Below, one piece after another: positions 15,673 through 23,031 of a DNA stretch of 23,376 bases. The stretch covers positions 1 through 23,376 of the forward strand of contig DATCLS010000099.1 of assembly GCA_036563805.1 (NCBI GenBank). Direction: 5' to 3'. The stretch is from DATCLS01 sp036563805 (lineage in GTDB: Bacteria; Actinomycetota; Acidimicrobiia; Acidimicrobiales; VFJN01). The position numbers were made by a program, and so were the translations under genes. The notes beneath the pieces are model-generated. The model worked only from the letters and a program-made list of their open reading frames with translations, had not been told where the DNA came from and searched no databases. Within the stretch, counting starts at the first letter, position 1; every line of letters starts with the position of its first letter.

Positions 15673-16220
15673 GGCGCCGCCTCCCGCGACTCGGTCTCCC
15701 GATACCGGTCGATGACCTCGGCGGCCGTGGCCGAGACGGTCATGGAGCCCGGCACCTCGAGCAGCGTGGCCTCGGACAGGTCGACCTCGCACGAGATCGT
15801 GACCTCCACCCGGTCGGCGCTGATCTCGGGATGGAAGCCCATCGACCTGCACATGGCCGAGCCCTCGTTCACCGTGTTGCGGGCGTCGGCCTCGGCGTCG
15901 CCCACCGCGCTCTGGGGGTCGCGGGCGGCGCTGATGGTCCGGGCGGCGGACCGGGCGGCGGCCTCGGTGTGGGCCGAGCCGACGTTGAGCCGGCCGGCGA
16001 ACACGATGAACACGATGAACAGGAACGAGACGATGGCCAGCACGGCCAGCTCGACGGGGGCCGAGCCGCGGTCGTCCCGCTCGGGCAGGCGGGCGAGTAG
16101 CCGGCGGAACGGCGCGCCGGGCCGCCCCCGGCCGCCGGGATGCCCCCGGGCCCCGGCGGGCACCCGACCGAGCGGGCGGCGCACGCTGGCCGGACCGGTC
16201 CGGCGGCGGGCGACGCTCAC
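15669..16220 (-). CDS. TadE-like minor pilin (second copy)
   Basis: This 183-residue protein has an Arg/Pro/Gly-rich leader, then DDRGSAPVELAVLAIVSFLFIVFIVFAGRLNVGSAHTEAAARSAARTISAA. That is the canonical TadE arrangement: Gly before the mature segment, Glu at +5 of the segment, one helix and a helical extension. A beta-rich C-terminal domain includes two cysteines (MCRSMGFHPE and ISCEVDL) that may form a disulphide outside the membrane. Of the three TadE-like genes here, only this one keeps the Glu. The GTG at 16220 is chosen because it makes a GTGA overlap with the preceding gene. The unusually long leader could be shorter if a later start is used. Confidence 0.8.
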   Translation of the reverse strand: MSVARRRTGPASVRRPLGRVPAGARGHPGGRGRPGAPFRRLLARLPERDDRGSAPVELAVLAIVSFLFIVFIVFAGRLNVGSAHTEAAARSAARTISAARDPQSAVGDAEADARNTVNEGSAMCRSMGFHPEISADRVEVTISCEVDLSEATLLEVPGSMTVSATAAEVIDRYRETESREAAP

Positions 16221-16588
16221 TCGACGATCCTCTCGACCGGCCCGTCGATGGTGACCGTGATGGGCACGTCGAAGAACGGCAGGACGGAGACGGCCTGGCC
16301 GGTCACGGTGACCGACGCCTCGGCCTCGCCCCGCTGGACGTCGACCGAGTCGGCCTGGAAGCCCCCGACCTGGCCGAGGAACTGCTCGATCGTGGCGGCC
16401 CCCTCGCCGCTGCTCCCGTTCTCGACGCGGGCGGCGTCCAGCCCGTGCCGGGCCGCCGTCGTGGCCACCGACCGCCCGTAGAACCACAGGCTGATCTGGA
16501 CCACGGCGAAGAACAGCACCAGCACGGCCGGTAGCACGGCGACCGACGCGGTCACCGCCCCGCGGTCGTCGCGAGGTGCGCGGGCCAT
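16217..16588 (-). CDS. TadE-like minor pilin (first copy)
   Basis: This 123-residue protein begins MARAPRDDRGAVTASVAVLP and has a membrane helix at about 12-36 (ending LWFYGRS). The helix continues as VATTAARHGLDAARVENG, and a small beta-rich domain follows (VDVQRGEAEASVTVTGQAVSVLPFFDVPITVTIDGPV). This is the TadE-like fold of Tad/Flp minor pilins, which assist pilus assembly at the membrane. The position normally held by Glu is Ser (GAVTAS). It starts at ATG 16588 with GGAG about 9-10 bases upstream. It follows the Flp-like gene after a 51-base gap containing a strong stem-loop. Confidence 0.82.
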   Translation of the reverse strand: MARAPRDDRGAVTASVAVLPAVLVLFFAVVQISLWFYGRSVATTAARHGLDAARVENGSSGEGAATIEQFLGQVGGFQADSVDVQRGEAEASVTVTGQAVSVLPFFDVPITVTIDGPVERIVE

Positions 16589-16612
16589 GGGATCGCTCTC
16601 CGTCCCCGTTCG

Positions 16613-16636
16613 CCGGATGGTCCGCCGACCGTCCGG
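16613..16636 (-). terminator. Strong stem-loop just after the pilin gene (attenuator or mRNA stabiliser)
   Basis: In the mRNA sense, a 10-base arm (CCGGACGGTC), a GGCG loop and a 10-base arm (GACCATCCGG) pair at 9 of 10 positions, starting 3 bases after the flp stop codon. There is no U-tract, so it is more likely a partial terminator or a 3'-end stabiliser than a full stop. It would give more pilin message than downstream TadE message. Confidence 0.6.
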
Positions 16637-16639
16637 TGG

Positions 16640-16837
16640 CTAGAAGCCCAGGTCGATGCTGCTGGCGGCGTTCGTGACCAGGGCGAAGATGATCCCGCCC
16701 ACGGCCACGGCGGCCACGGCGAGCAGGCCCATCATGGCGGTGTCGTCGGTGATGCCGCCGACCTCGTCGCGGCGCTCACGCCACGCGGTCGCCAGCATCA
16801 CGCACCAGGCTCTGAGTCTCTCGGTGGCCTTGCTCAT
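16640..16837 (-). CDS. Flp-like pilin
   Basis: This 65-residue protein is the likely major pilin of a Tad pilus. A hydrophilic leader of about 27 residues ends RRDEVGG. The hydrophobic core is ITDDTAMMGLLAVAAVAVGG and it continues IIFALVTNAASSIDLGF. Size, Gly-ended leader and a single helix match actinobacterial Flp/Tad pilins, which are cut by a TadV-type peptidase and polymerised by TadA/B/C. Instead of the classical Glu at +5 it has Asp (Asp31/Asp32, depending on the cut). ATG 16837 has AGGAG 9 bases upstream and no in-frame alternative. It is flanked by a 166-base spacer upstream and a strong stem-loop downstream, an arrangement suited to high, separate expression. No prepilin peptidase gene lies in the window. 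Confidence 0.8.
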   Translation of the reverse strand: MSKATERLRAWCVMLATAWRERRDEVGGITDDTAMMGLLAVAAVAVGGIIFALVTNAASSIDLGF

Positions 16838-17003
16838 GTCCTCCGTCTCCTGTCCGGTGTCTCGGAAGTCTCTGGTCGGATCGTCGTGTGCTCGGTGTTC
16901 CGGTGTGTCTGACTTCTGCTCGTCGGTTCCGGTATCGCCTCTCGGGTCTCGGTCGTCTCGATCTCGGTGTCGTGTCGGTGTCGGCGTCTGTCGGTGCCGG
17001 TCC
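16838..17003 (-). promoter_or_regulatory. Repeat-rich, lower-GC leader before the pilin gene
   Basis: This 166-base spacer is visibly lower in GC than its neighbours and rich in ACCGA/GAGAC-type words on the transcribed sense. It holds an 11-bp direct repeat (CGACACCGACA then CGACACCGAGA, 16962-16983) and a pair of 15-16 base repeats built on ACCGGAAC (16890-16904 and 16918-16933), whose starts are 28 bases apart. SARP proteins bind direct repeats at helical spacing, and a SARP is encoded in this cluster, so these are candidate binding sites. GGAAC also resembles an ECF-sigma -35 element. No canonical -10/-35 pair is clear. Promoter function is inferred. Confidence 0.5.
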
Positions 17004-17900
17004 TCACTCCCCGAAGCTGAACAGCACGGTCACCGCCGGGTAGGCGAGGAACACCAGGAAGCCCATGACCATGAGCACGGTCGGCAGGCTCATCCGCTCG
17101 GTCACGGCCGCGGCCGCCTGCTCGGTGTCGGCGGTGATGCGCTCGCGGATCGTCCGGGCCTTGGCGCTGACGGTCTCGCGGACCGCGGCGCCCTCCTCCC
17201 CCGCCATCGAGATCGTGCTCGACAGCTCGGTCAGGTCGTCGATGCCCAGCTCGGTGCCGAGGCGGCCCAGGCTCTCCCACGGCGGCTCGCCCCGGACGTA
17301 GCCGGCGGTCAGGGCGCCCCGGATCTCGGCGAACGCCCAGCCCTGGCCGGCCGTCGACGCCGTCTCCAGGGCCTGCTCGACGCCCCGCCCGGCCGCCAGC
17401 GACATCACGGTGACGTTGCAGTAGGCCGACAGGGCGTGGGCGAAGGCCTTGCGCCGGGCGGTGGCGAGCTGGCGGAGCGTCACGAACGGCACGACCAGGC
17501 CCCACGACGCCCCGCCCACGGTGATGACGAGCGGGACGATCGGGGGCAGGTTGGCCCCGGCCAGCCAGGCGACCACGGCCACCCACGGGCCGAGGACCAG
17601 CGACCACAGGACGTACGAGCCGACCCGGGCCGCGTGCTCCTCGGGCGAGCGGCCCACGACCCGCAGGTCGGCCCGCATCCGGTCGATGGACCGGGCCAGC
17701 GCCGGGAGGTGGCGGAGCAGGAAGCCGCCGAACCGCATGTCGCGGTCCTCGGTGGCCGCCCGCGCGGCGGCGTCGCGGGGCGGGCGGCGGTCGAGCCGGG
17801 CCAGCGCCACCGACAGCGGCTCGGGGGCGGGGCGCAGGCCGGTCCAGGCCAGCCACAGGCCGGCGCCGGCCACCATCCCGGCGATCAGCGCGACGGTCAT
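17004..17900 (-). CDS. tadC: TadC-like platform protein (T2SF domain)
   Basis: This 298-residue inner-membrane protein of the type II secretion F family has an N-terminal helix (about 3-21), a middle hydrophobic hairpin (about 103-140, WSLVLGPWVAVVAWLAG and IVPLVITVGGASWGLVVPFV), a cytoplasmic helical domain and a C-terminal helix (LPTVLMVMGFLVFLAYPAVTVLF). The domain carries features of TadC/TadB proteins: ALSAYCNVTVMSLAAGRGVEQALE, then ELSSTISMAGEEGAAVRETVSAKA. It should pair with TadB as the platform on which TadA acts. ATG 17900 overlaps the tadB stop (ATGA). A start at 17981 is only open frame inside tadB. It is the last gene before the pilin spacer. Confidence 0.88.
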   Translation of the reverse strand: MTVALIAGMVAGAGLWLAWTGLRPAPEPLSVALARLDRRPPRDAAARAATEDRDMRFGGFLLRHLPALARSIDRMRADLRVVGRSPEEHAARVGSYVLWSLVLGPWVAVVAWLAGANLPPIVPLVITVGGASWGLVVPFVTLRQLATARRKAFAHALSAYCNVTVMSLAAGRGVEQALETASTAGQGWAFAEIRGALTAGYVRGEPPWESLGRLGTELGIDDLTELSSTISMAGEEGAAVRETVSAKARTIRERITADTEQAAAAVTERMSLPTVLMVMGFLVFLAYPAVTVLFSFGE

Positions 17901-18730
17901 CGTTCTAGCCTCCGGGCCAGGAACCGCTCCACCGGCTGCGTGCGGCCCATGCGGACCATGGCGGCGATGCCCCCGGCCCACGTGGCCGCCACGCCCAGCA
18001 GGACCAACTGGCCGACCGCCGTGTCGTAGGGCTCGAGGTAGCTGCGGGCCACGACCGTGAGCAGCGCCACGAAGACGGCCATGATCACGATCACCGACCG
18101 CATGTCCGACCGGGGGCGCTCGCGGGCGACCTCGATGCGCCGGTGCATCCGGGCTTCCTCCCGGGCGGCGGCCGCCAGGTCGTCCAGCACCGCCCGGATC
18201 TGCCGGCCGCCCGACCGGGCCGCCAGCCGCAGCGACGTCACCACCAGGTCACCGAGCGGGTGGTCGAGGTCGTCGGCCAGGTCGTCGAGGGCGTCGTCGA
18301 GCGGCTCGTAGGCCAGCCGCCGCGCCATCCGCAGCACGTGGGGGCGGATGAGCGCCGGCGCCCCGTCGGCCGTCGCCATCAGCACGCCCTCGATGCCCCG
18401 GGGCGTGCCGGTGGCGTCGCGCAGCATCTCGGTCCAGGCGGTGAGCGCCTCGGCCTTGGCGGCGTCGCCCACCCGGGCCTTGGGGCGGGAGAGGTACCAG
18501 GCGCCGACCCCGGCGCCCAGCGCCGCCACCGGCCACCGGGTGAGGACGAGCACGACCAGCGCCGCCGCCCCGACCAGGGCGATCCGCTCGGGCGACGGCA
18601 CCTCGCTCTTGCGGCGGGGCGGCTTGGGGACGCGCTCGCGCACCGGCACCGGGCGGCGGACCAGCCCGGAGACGGCCAGCACCAGCCCGGCGAGGACGGC
18701 GACTCCGGCGGCGGCGGCGAGCGGCGTCAC
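17897..18730 (-). CDS. tadB: TadB-like platform protein (T2SF domain)
   Basis: This 277-residue membrane protein has helices at about 4-23, 50-80 (IALVGAAALVVLVLTRWPVAALGAGVGAWYL), 213-228 (VIVIMAVFVALLTVVA) and 240-260. A cytoplasmic T2SF-type domain lies between (about 90-210), including GTPRGIEGVLMA and LGDLVVTSLRLAARSGGRQIRAVLDDLAAAAREEARMHRRIEVARERPRSDMR, the latter being the usual 'R..I.V.R...R' end of this domain. It works with TadC and the TadA ATPase in pilus extension. The GTG at 18730 has GGAGGA about 6 bases upstream. It starts 10 bases after the tadA stop and overlaps tadC by 4 bases. The order tadA-tadB-tadC is the standard one. Confidence 0.88.
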   Translation of the reverse strand: MTPLAAAAGVAVLAGLVLAVSGLVRRPVPVRERVPKPPRRKSEVPSPERIALVGAAALVVLVLTRWPVAALGAGVGAWYLSRPKARVGDAAKAEALTAWTEMLRDATGTPRGIEGVLMATADGAPALIRPHVLRMARRLAYEPLDDALDDLADDLDHPLGDLVVTSLRLAARSGGRQIRAVLDDLAAAAREEARMHRRIEVARERPRSDMRSVIVIMAVFVALLTVVARSYLEPYDTAVGQLVLLGVAATWAGGIAAMVRMGRTQPVERFLARRLER

Positions 18731-18740
18731 GGCGGTCCTC

Positions 18741-20081
18741 CTACCAGGCCTCGATGTGGAGGTCGGGGTCGTAACCGTGCTCGATCAGGCGGTCGAGCAT
18801 GTCGATCGGGATCGGGGCGTCCGGGTTGCGGACCGCGGCCTTGTCGGGCCCCGCCACGAACCACTCGTTGGTCACGACCTGCTTGTGCTCGATGTCGTAG
18901 TCGCACACCTGGGTGATCTCGGAGATCACCCGGCGCTTGTCGGGCGTCAGGTCGAGGTAGACGATCAGGTCGAGAGCGAACGCCGCGGTCTGCAGGACGT
19001 CGGCTCTGTCGAACATCGCCCCGCCCCGGCGGGCGTAGTTGACCAGCTTCTCGAAGGTCTGCCGCGAGGACTGGGCGTGCAGCGTGCACATCGTCCCGGC
19101 GATGCCGTCGGACGCGGCCTCGAGCATGAACATGACTTCGGGCCCCCGGACCTCGCCCACCACGATCCGGTCGGGCGCGTGCCGCTTCACGGCGTGGGTC
19201 AGGTCGGCGAGCGTGATCGCGCCCTGCCCCTCCATGTTGGCCGGGCGCTCCACGAACTCGACCACGTGGTCGTGGCGCTCGGGATCGATCGACAGCTGGA
19301 GCTCGGGCTCCTGCTCGAGCACGATCAGCCGCTCGTCGCGGGGGCACTCGTGGAGCAGCGCCCGCATCAGCGTCGTCTTGCCCCGGCCCATGCCGCCGGC
19401 GATGAGGATGTTGAGGCGGGCCTTCATCGCCGCGCTCAGCAGGCTGGCGATGCCCTCGTCGTACATCTTCCACGACTGGACCAGCACCGACTGGTCGGCG
19501 TCGACCAGCGGGTGGCGCCGCACGGTCACGACCGGCCGGGCGCTCACCCAGGCGCTGGCCGCCAGCCGGGACCCGTCGCTGAGCTGGAGGTCGAGCAGCG
19601 GGCGGGCCGGACTGAACTCCTTCTCGATCTGGGTGCCGTTGCTGTCGAGGCCCAGGCGGCCGCCCTTGCGGGCCAGCGCCTGGATCTGGAGGATCAGGTC
19701 CTCGTCCGACTGGGCGATCGGGTCAACCTTGTGCTCCTGGCCGTCGATCGTGCGGATCCGCACGTTGTCGCAGCCCACGGCGAAGATGTCGGTCACGTCG
19801 GCCCGGGCCAGGTAGGTGTCGAGCCCCGGCAGCTGCGAGAACACGCTGGCCAGGACCGACTCGATGACCCGGTCCTCCTCCTCGGGCGTGAGGGTCATCT
19901 CCCCGCGCTGCTGGGCCGCCCGCCACTGGTTGTCCAGCTCCCGCCGGAGGATCGAGCGGGCCAGCTGCCGGCGGTCGAGATAGTCGAGCGGGGGGAGCCC
20001 CTCCTGCTCACGGCGCGCCGCCTGCTCGCCGATCTCCGCGGCGACGATGCGGCGCAAGCTGACCTCGAGCCTCTCGGTCAT
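18741..20081 (-). CDS. tadA: TadA/CpaF secretion ATPase
   Basis: This 446-residue cytoplasmic hexameric ATPase energises Tad pilus assembly. It has an N-terminal helical region (1-90), an N-domain (DTYLARADVTDIFAVGCDNVRI) and the RecA-like domain. In that domain are Walker A GGMGRGKTT (229-237), Asp box VLEQEPELQL (254-263), Walker B RIVVGEVRGPE (305-315), His box MCTLHAQSS (331-339) and arginine fingers earlier (VTVRRHP at 186-191). All catalytic motifs are intact and the length is normal for CpaF. ATG 20081 overlaps the TadZ-like stop (ATGA). VirB11-type T4SS ATPases belong to the same superfamily and no VirB11 gene is present here, so it could in principle serve both halves of the cluster; that is speculation. 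Confidence 0.94.
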   Translation of the reverse strand: MTERLEVSLRRIVAAEIGEQAARREQEGLPPLDYLDRRQLARSILRRELDNQWRAAQQRGEMTLTPEEEDRVIESVLASVFSQLPGLDTYLARADVTDIFAVGCDNVRIRTIDGQEHKVDPIAQSDEDLILQIQALARKGGRLGLDSNGTQIEKEFSPARPLLDLQLSDGSRLAASAWVSARPVVTVRRHPLVDADQSVLVQSWKMYDEGIASLLSAAMKARLNILIAGGMGRGKTTLMRALLHECPRDERLIVLEQEPELQLSIDPERHDHVVEFVERPANMEGQGAITLADLTHAVKRHAPDRIVVGEVRGPEVMFMLEAASDGIAGTMCTLHAQSSRQTFEKLVNYARRGGAMFDRADVLQTAAFALDLIVYLDLTPDKRRVISEITQVCDYDIEHKQVVTNEWFVAGPDKAAVRNPDAPIPIDMLDRLIEHGYDPDLHIEAW

Positions 20082-22318
20082 CGTTCCGCCCTCGCGGTCA
20101 CGTGGGGATCGTGGTCGTGGTCCTTTCGGTCTTCGTGTTCGTCGTCGGTGTCGGTGTCGGTGGCGCCGGGGCCCTGCGGCGCGACGGGGAGCCGTGCTCC
20201 GCCCGCCGGGTCGCGCGGCTGGGACGCCGGGCCGTGCCCGCCCGCCGGGTCGCGCGGCTGGGGCGCCGGCGGTCGCACGGCCGGGTGCTCCCCCGACACG
20301 AGCGCGGGCCCGTGGGGCTGCGGCGCCGGCGGGGACGCCGGCCGGGCCCGGCTTGGTCCGGGCGTCGAGCCAGGCTTGGCGCTGGACGTCGAGCCCGCCT
20401 TCGCGCCGGACGTCGAGCCCGGCTTGGCGAACGGCGCCGGCGGGATCGGCCGGACCGACAGGGCGGACTGCCGCACCTGCGTCCGCTCGGCCCCGTACAG
20501 CGGCACCGGGGACGAGCTCCGGCGCTTCGAGCCCGGGCCCGGCGCCGGCGGCCCGTACACCGGCCCGGAGGCGCGGCCCGCGGCCGCCCCGGAGGCGCGG
20601 CCCGACGGCGCCCCGGCCGACTGGCCGGACGACCGGCCCGCCCGGGCGCCGTACGCCGCCCGGGCCTCCGCTCCCCCGGTCGGCACGCCCGTCCCCCGCA
20701 CCGGCGGCACCCGCCGTGCCGGCGCCTGCCCCTGCGGCCGCTCCTGCGCCGCGCCGCGATCGACGCGATCGACCGGTCGCTCCACCCCCGCCGGACGCCC
20801 GGCCGCCGCACCCCGGTCGACCGGCCGCTCGGCCCCGGCAGCACGGCGCGACGCCGCGGTGCGATCGACCGGCCGTTCGGGGACCCGCGGCGCCCCGGGC
20901 GCCGGCGGACCCGCCACCGGCGCACGCTCGGCCCCGGCGGTCGGCGCCGCCCGCGCGCCCCCGGCATCCACCGGCCGCTCCGTCACCGCCCCAACCGACG
21001 ACCCACCGGCCTCCGGCGCCCGCAGCCCCGACGACGCGGCCGCCGACTCCGGCGAGCGCGCCTGTCCCGACGCCGGCGGCGAGCCGGGCGCCGACCGCGA
21101 GCCGGGCGCCGACGGCGACGACTGTGCGCCGCCATCGGCGCGTCCCGCCTGCGGCCGCGGCGGTCCGGCCGGCGCCGCCGGAGGCTCCGGCAGGCTCGGC
21201 CTCTCCTGCGGTGCCGCACCCGCATCCGTCCGGGCCTCCGAGGCCAGCGGCCCCGACGGGGGCGCGCTCGTGTCCGGGCGAGGCCCCTCCGTCCGGGGCG
21301 GCGCCGGCGGGCCGGCCACCGGGGGCGTGGGTGGTGGCACGGTCCCGTCCGGCCGCTCGGCCTCCGGGGGCGACGCTGGGGACGCCGGCCGCACCACCCG
21401 GGGTGCCGGAGGCCGCTCGCGCCCGACGGCCGATCCAGACGACGACGCAGGTGACGCTGCCGAGGCCGAGGCCGACGGTGGCGGGTTCGGTCCTTCGGGC
21501 CGGTCCGACGCCGGCGCCGACGGGCGCGGCGCGGTGGTCGGCCCGGCCGCCGGCGACGATCCGGACCCCGATCCCGGCCGGGTCCGCGGCACCCGCGGCC
21601 GCGCCTTCGCCGCGAGCCCGATAAGCCCCTCGAGGGTGGCGGCGGCCGACGCCGCCAGCCACGTCCGTCCCCACGACTTGGTGACGCCCTTGGTCCAGAG
21701 GGCCGACGTCCCCCGGGGATCCCAGGCGATGGCCCCGGCCAGCGGGAGGTCCAGCTCGGCGGCCACCTCCGCCGGGGCGTACGGCCGGTCGCCGATCACG
21801 ACCGTGACGACCGGACAGCGGGCGACCTCGCGGAGGCGGTCCACGGTCTGGCGGGCGTGCTCCACCCCGCCGACGGTCGGCCGGCACACGAGGGCGACGA
21901 GGTCGCCGAGGCCGGCGCGGCGGGCGGTCGGCTGGCTCGAGTCCCAGCGTCCGCCGTCGACGACGACCGTGCCGCCGTGCTGGTGCAGCGCCGGGCCCCA
22001 GCGGTCGAGGACCGAACCGATCACCGAGGTCGCCATGAGCCCCGCCGTCGGAGCCAGCAGCGCCGGCACGCCGGGCGGGGCGACGGCGACGTGGCGGCTG
22101 ATCGCCTCCGGGGAGACGTCGCGGCGCAGCTCGCCGGCCGCGCCCACGACGCCGTCGTCGTCCGTGACTCCCGTGAGGATGCGGACGTCACCGCCGGCCG
22201 GGTCGAGCTCGACCAGCAGCGCCGCCTCGCCCGCGGCCGCCGCAGCCGCGGCGATGGCGGCCGCGGCGGTGGTGACGCCGGGCGAGCCCTTGGCCGACAC
22301 GAGGGTCAGGACCGGCAC
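20078..22318 (-). CDS. TadZ/CpaE-like ATPase domain with ~490-residue disordered tail
   Basis: This protein has 746 residues. The N-terminal 250 form a MinD/ParA-type domain with a deviant P-loop KGSPGVTT (residues 10-17). It keeps the ParA signature Lys, but Val replaces the P-loop Lys; such loops are common in actinobacterial TadZ-like proteins. LLVELDPAGGDVR follows, then VVVDGGRWD as the Walker B region and VVTVVIGDRPY. TadZ localises the pilus machine to a cell site. The remaining 490 residues are Pro/Ala/Ser/Arg-rich, with ERPVD repeats and acidic/His runs near the end (DTDTDDEHEDRKDHDHD). The tail is far longer than in typical TadZ. The GTG at 22318 has GGAGG 9 bases upstream and starts 4 bases after the SAF gene. 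ATP turnover is doubtful. Confidence 0.8.
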   Translation of the reverse strand: MPVLTLVSAKGSPGVTTAAAAIAAAAAAAGEAALLVELDPAGGDVRILTGVTDDDGVVGAAGELRRDVSPEAISRHVAVAPPGVPALLAPTAGLMATSVIGSVLDRWGPALHQHGGTVVVDGGRWDSSQPTARRAGLGDLVALVCRPTVGGVEHARQTVDRLREVARCPVVTVVIGDRPYAPAEVAAELDLPLAGAIAWDPRGTSALWTKGVTKSWGRTWLAASAAATLEGLIGLAAKARPRVPRTRPGSGSGSSPAAGPTTAPRPSAPASDRPEGPNPPPSASASAASPASSSGSAVGRERPPAPRVVRPASPASPPEAERPDGTVPPPTPPVAGPPAPPRTEGPRPDTSAPPSGPLASEARTDAGAAPQERPSLPEPPAAPAGPPRPQAGRADGGAQSSPSAPGSRSAPGSPPASGQARSPESAAASSGLRAPEAGGSSVGAVTERPVDAGGARAAPTAGAERAPVAGPPAPGAPRVPERPVDRTAASRRAAGAERPVDRGAAAGRPAGVERPVDRVDRGAAQERPQGQAPARRVPPVRGTGVPTGGAEARAAYGARAGRSSGQSAGAPSGRASGAAAGRASGPVYGPPAPGPGSKRRSSSPVPLYGAERTQVRQSALSVRPIPPAPFAKPGSTSGAKAGSTSSAKPGSTPGPSRARPASPPAPQPHGPALVSGEHPAVRPPAPQPRDPAGGHGPASQPRDPAGGARLPVAPQGPGATDTDTDDEHEDRKDHDHDPHVTARAER
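20201..20430. repeat. Short tandem repeats in the TadZ-like tail
   Basis: A 30-base block at 20201-20230 recurs at 20240-20269 with one mismatch (39-base period; encodes repeated PQPRDPAGG-type units). At about 20350-20430 a 24-base period encodes repeated A/KPGSTxGA units. Both are in frame and lie within the disordered tail. Confidence 0.75.
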
Positions 22319-22322
22319 CCCG

Positions 22323-23024
22323 TCAACCCTCCAGCGCCACGACGGCGACCCGCTCGTCCGAGGCCGCGGCGGCCACGTCGGGCGCGGCGGTCTCGGGGAC
22401 GACCAGCGACACCTCCCGGTCGCCCGTGTTCTCGTCGGCGTCGCCGAAGGCGAGGAGCCAGCCGGGCACCTGCTCGACCTCGGCGTCGGGGGCGGTGTTG
22501 GGTGGCCGGATCACGACCATGACGTCGATGCCCCCAGCCAGGGCGCCCTGGGGGACGTCGCCGGGGGCGAGCATCGCCCCGACGACCGCCTCGTCGTCGG
22601 CGACCACGCGGGCGTCCTCGGCGAGGAGCTGGCTGGGCGACAGCAGCGAGCCGCGGCGCAGGTCGACGGCGGCGTAACGTCCGACGAGGTCGTCGGCCTC
22701 GTCGGCGTCGATCGTGTCGACGCCGGGGTCGGCGGCGACCCGCACCGTGCGGAGGTCGTCGCGCTCGATCTGCTCGAACCGGTCGACGTCGGACGCCACC
22801 GCCAGGACCTCGACCCGCTCGCCGGCGGAGACGTACAGGGAGGCGAAGATCCAACCGCCCAGCAGGGCGAGCACGGCGCCGGCCGCCACCCGGCCCCAGC
22901 GGCGGCGGGCGGGCAGGCCCTCGGCCGACGACGCCGCCGGCAGGGCGGCCCGGCGCACGCGGGCAAGCCGCGGTCCGGCGGTGGCGACCGTGCCCCGGTC
23001 GGAGCTTCCGTTCGGTTCGGTCAT
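22323..23024 (-). CDS. SAF-domain protein, CpaB/RcpC-like
   Basis: This 233-residue protein has an N-terminal disordered cytoplasmic segment, one helix at about 45-65 (WGRVAAGAVLALLGGWIFASLYV) and an extracytoplasmic region. A SAF domain at about 70-133 has RVEVLAVASDVDRFEQIERDDLRTVRV followed by GRYAAVDLRRGSLLSPSQL, the typical pair of short blocks in CpaB/RcpC. The later part (about 150-233) is beta-rich and ends at VAVVALEG. In Tad systems CpaB proteins assist pilus assembly across the envelope. ATG 23024 has GAGG about 6 bases upstream, 7 bases after the preceding stop. An upstream extension to 23129 overlaps the previous gene and was not used. Confidence 0.82.
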   Translation of the reverse strand: MTEPNGSSDRGTVATAGPRLARVRRAALPAASSAEGLPARRRWGRVAAGAVLALLGGWIFASLYVSAGERVEVLAVASDVDRFEQIERDDLRTVRVAADPGVDTIDADEADDLVGRYAAVDLRRGSLLSPSQLLAEDARVVADDEAVVGAMLAPGDVPQGALAGGIDVMVVIRPPNTAPDAEVEQVPGWLLAFGDADENTGDREVSLVVPETAAPDVAAAASDERVAVVALEG

Positions 23025-23031
23025 CGGTACC

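Noticed and set aside
16838..17003. Frame through the pilin spacer reading TEIETTETREAIPEP...
   Set aside because: It is part of a 340-codon frame that is a shadow of tadC, with no start near the spacer. Base composition and repeats fit a regulatory region better.
18741..20081. Naming the secretion ATPase as VirB11
   Set aside because: Its immediate tadB-tadC neighbours and the SAF/TadZ genes fit CpaF/TadA; a dual role is only a hypothesis.
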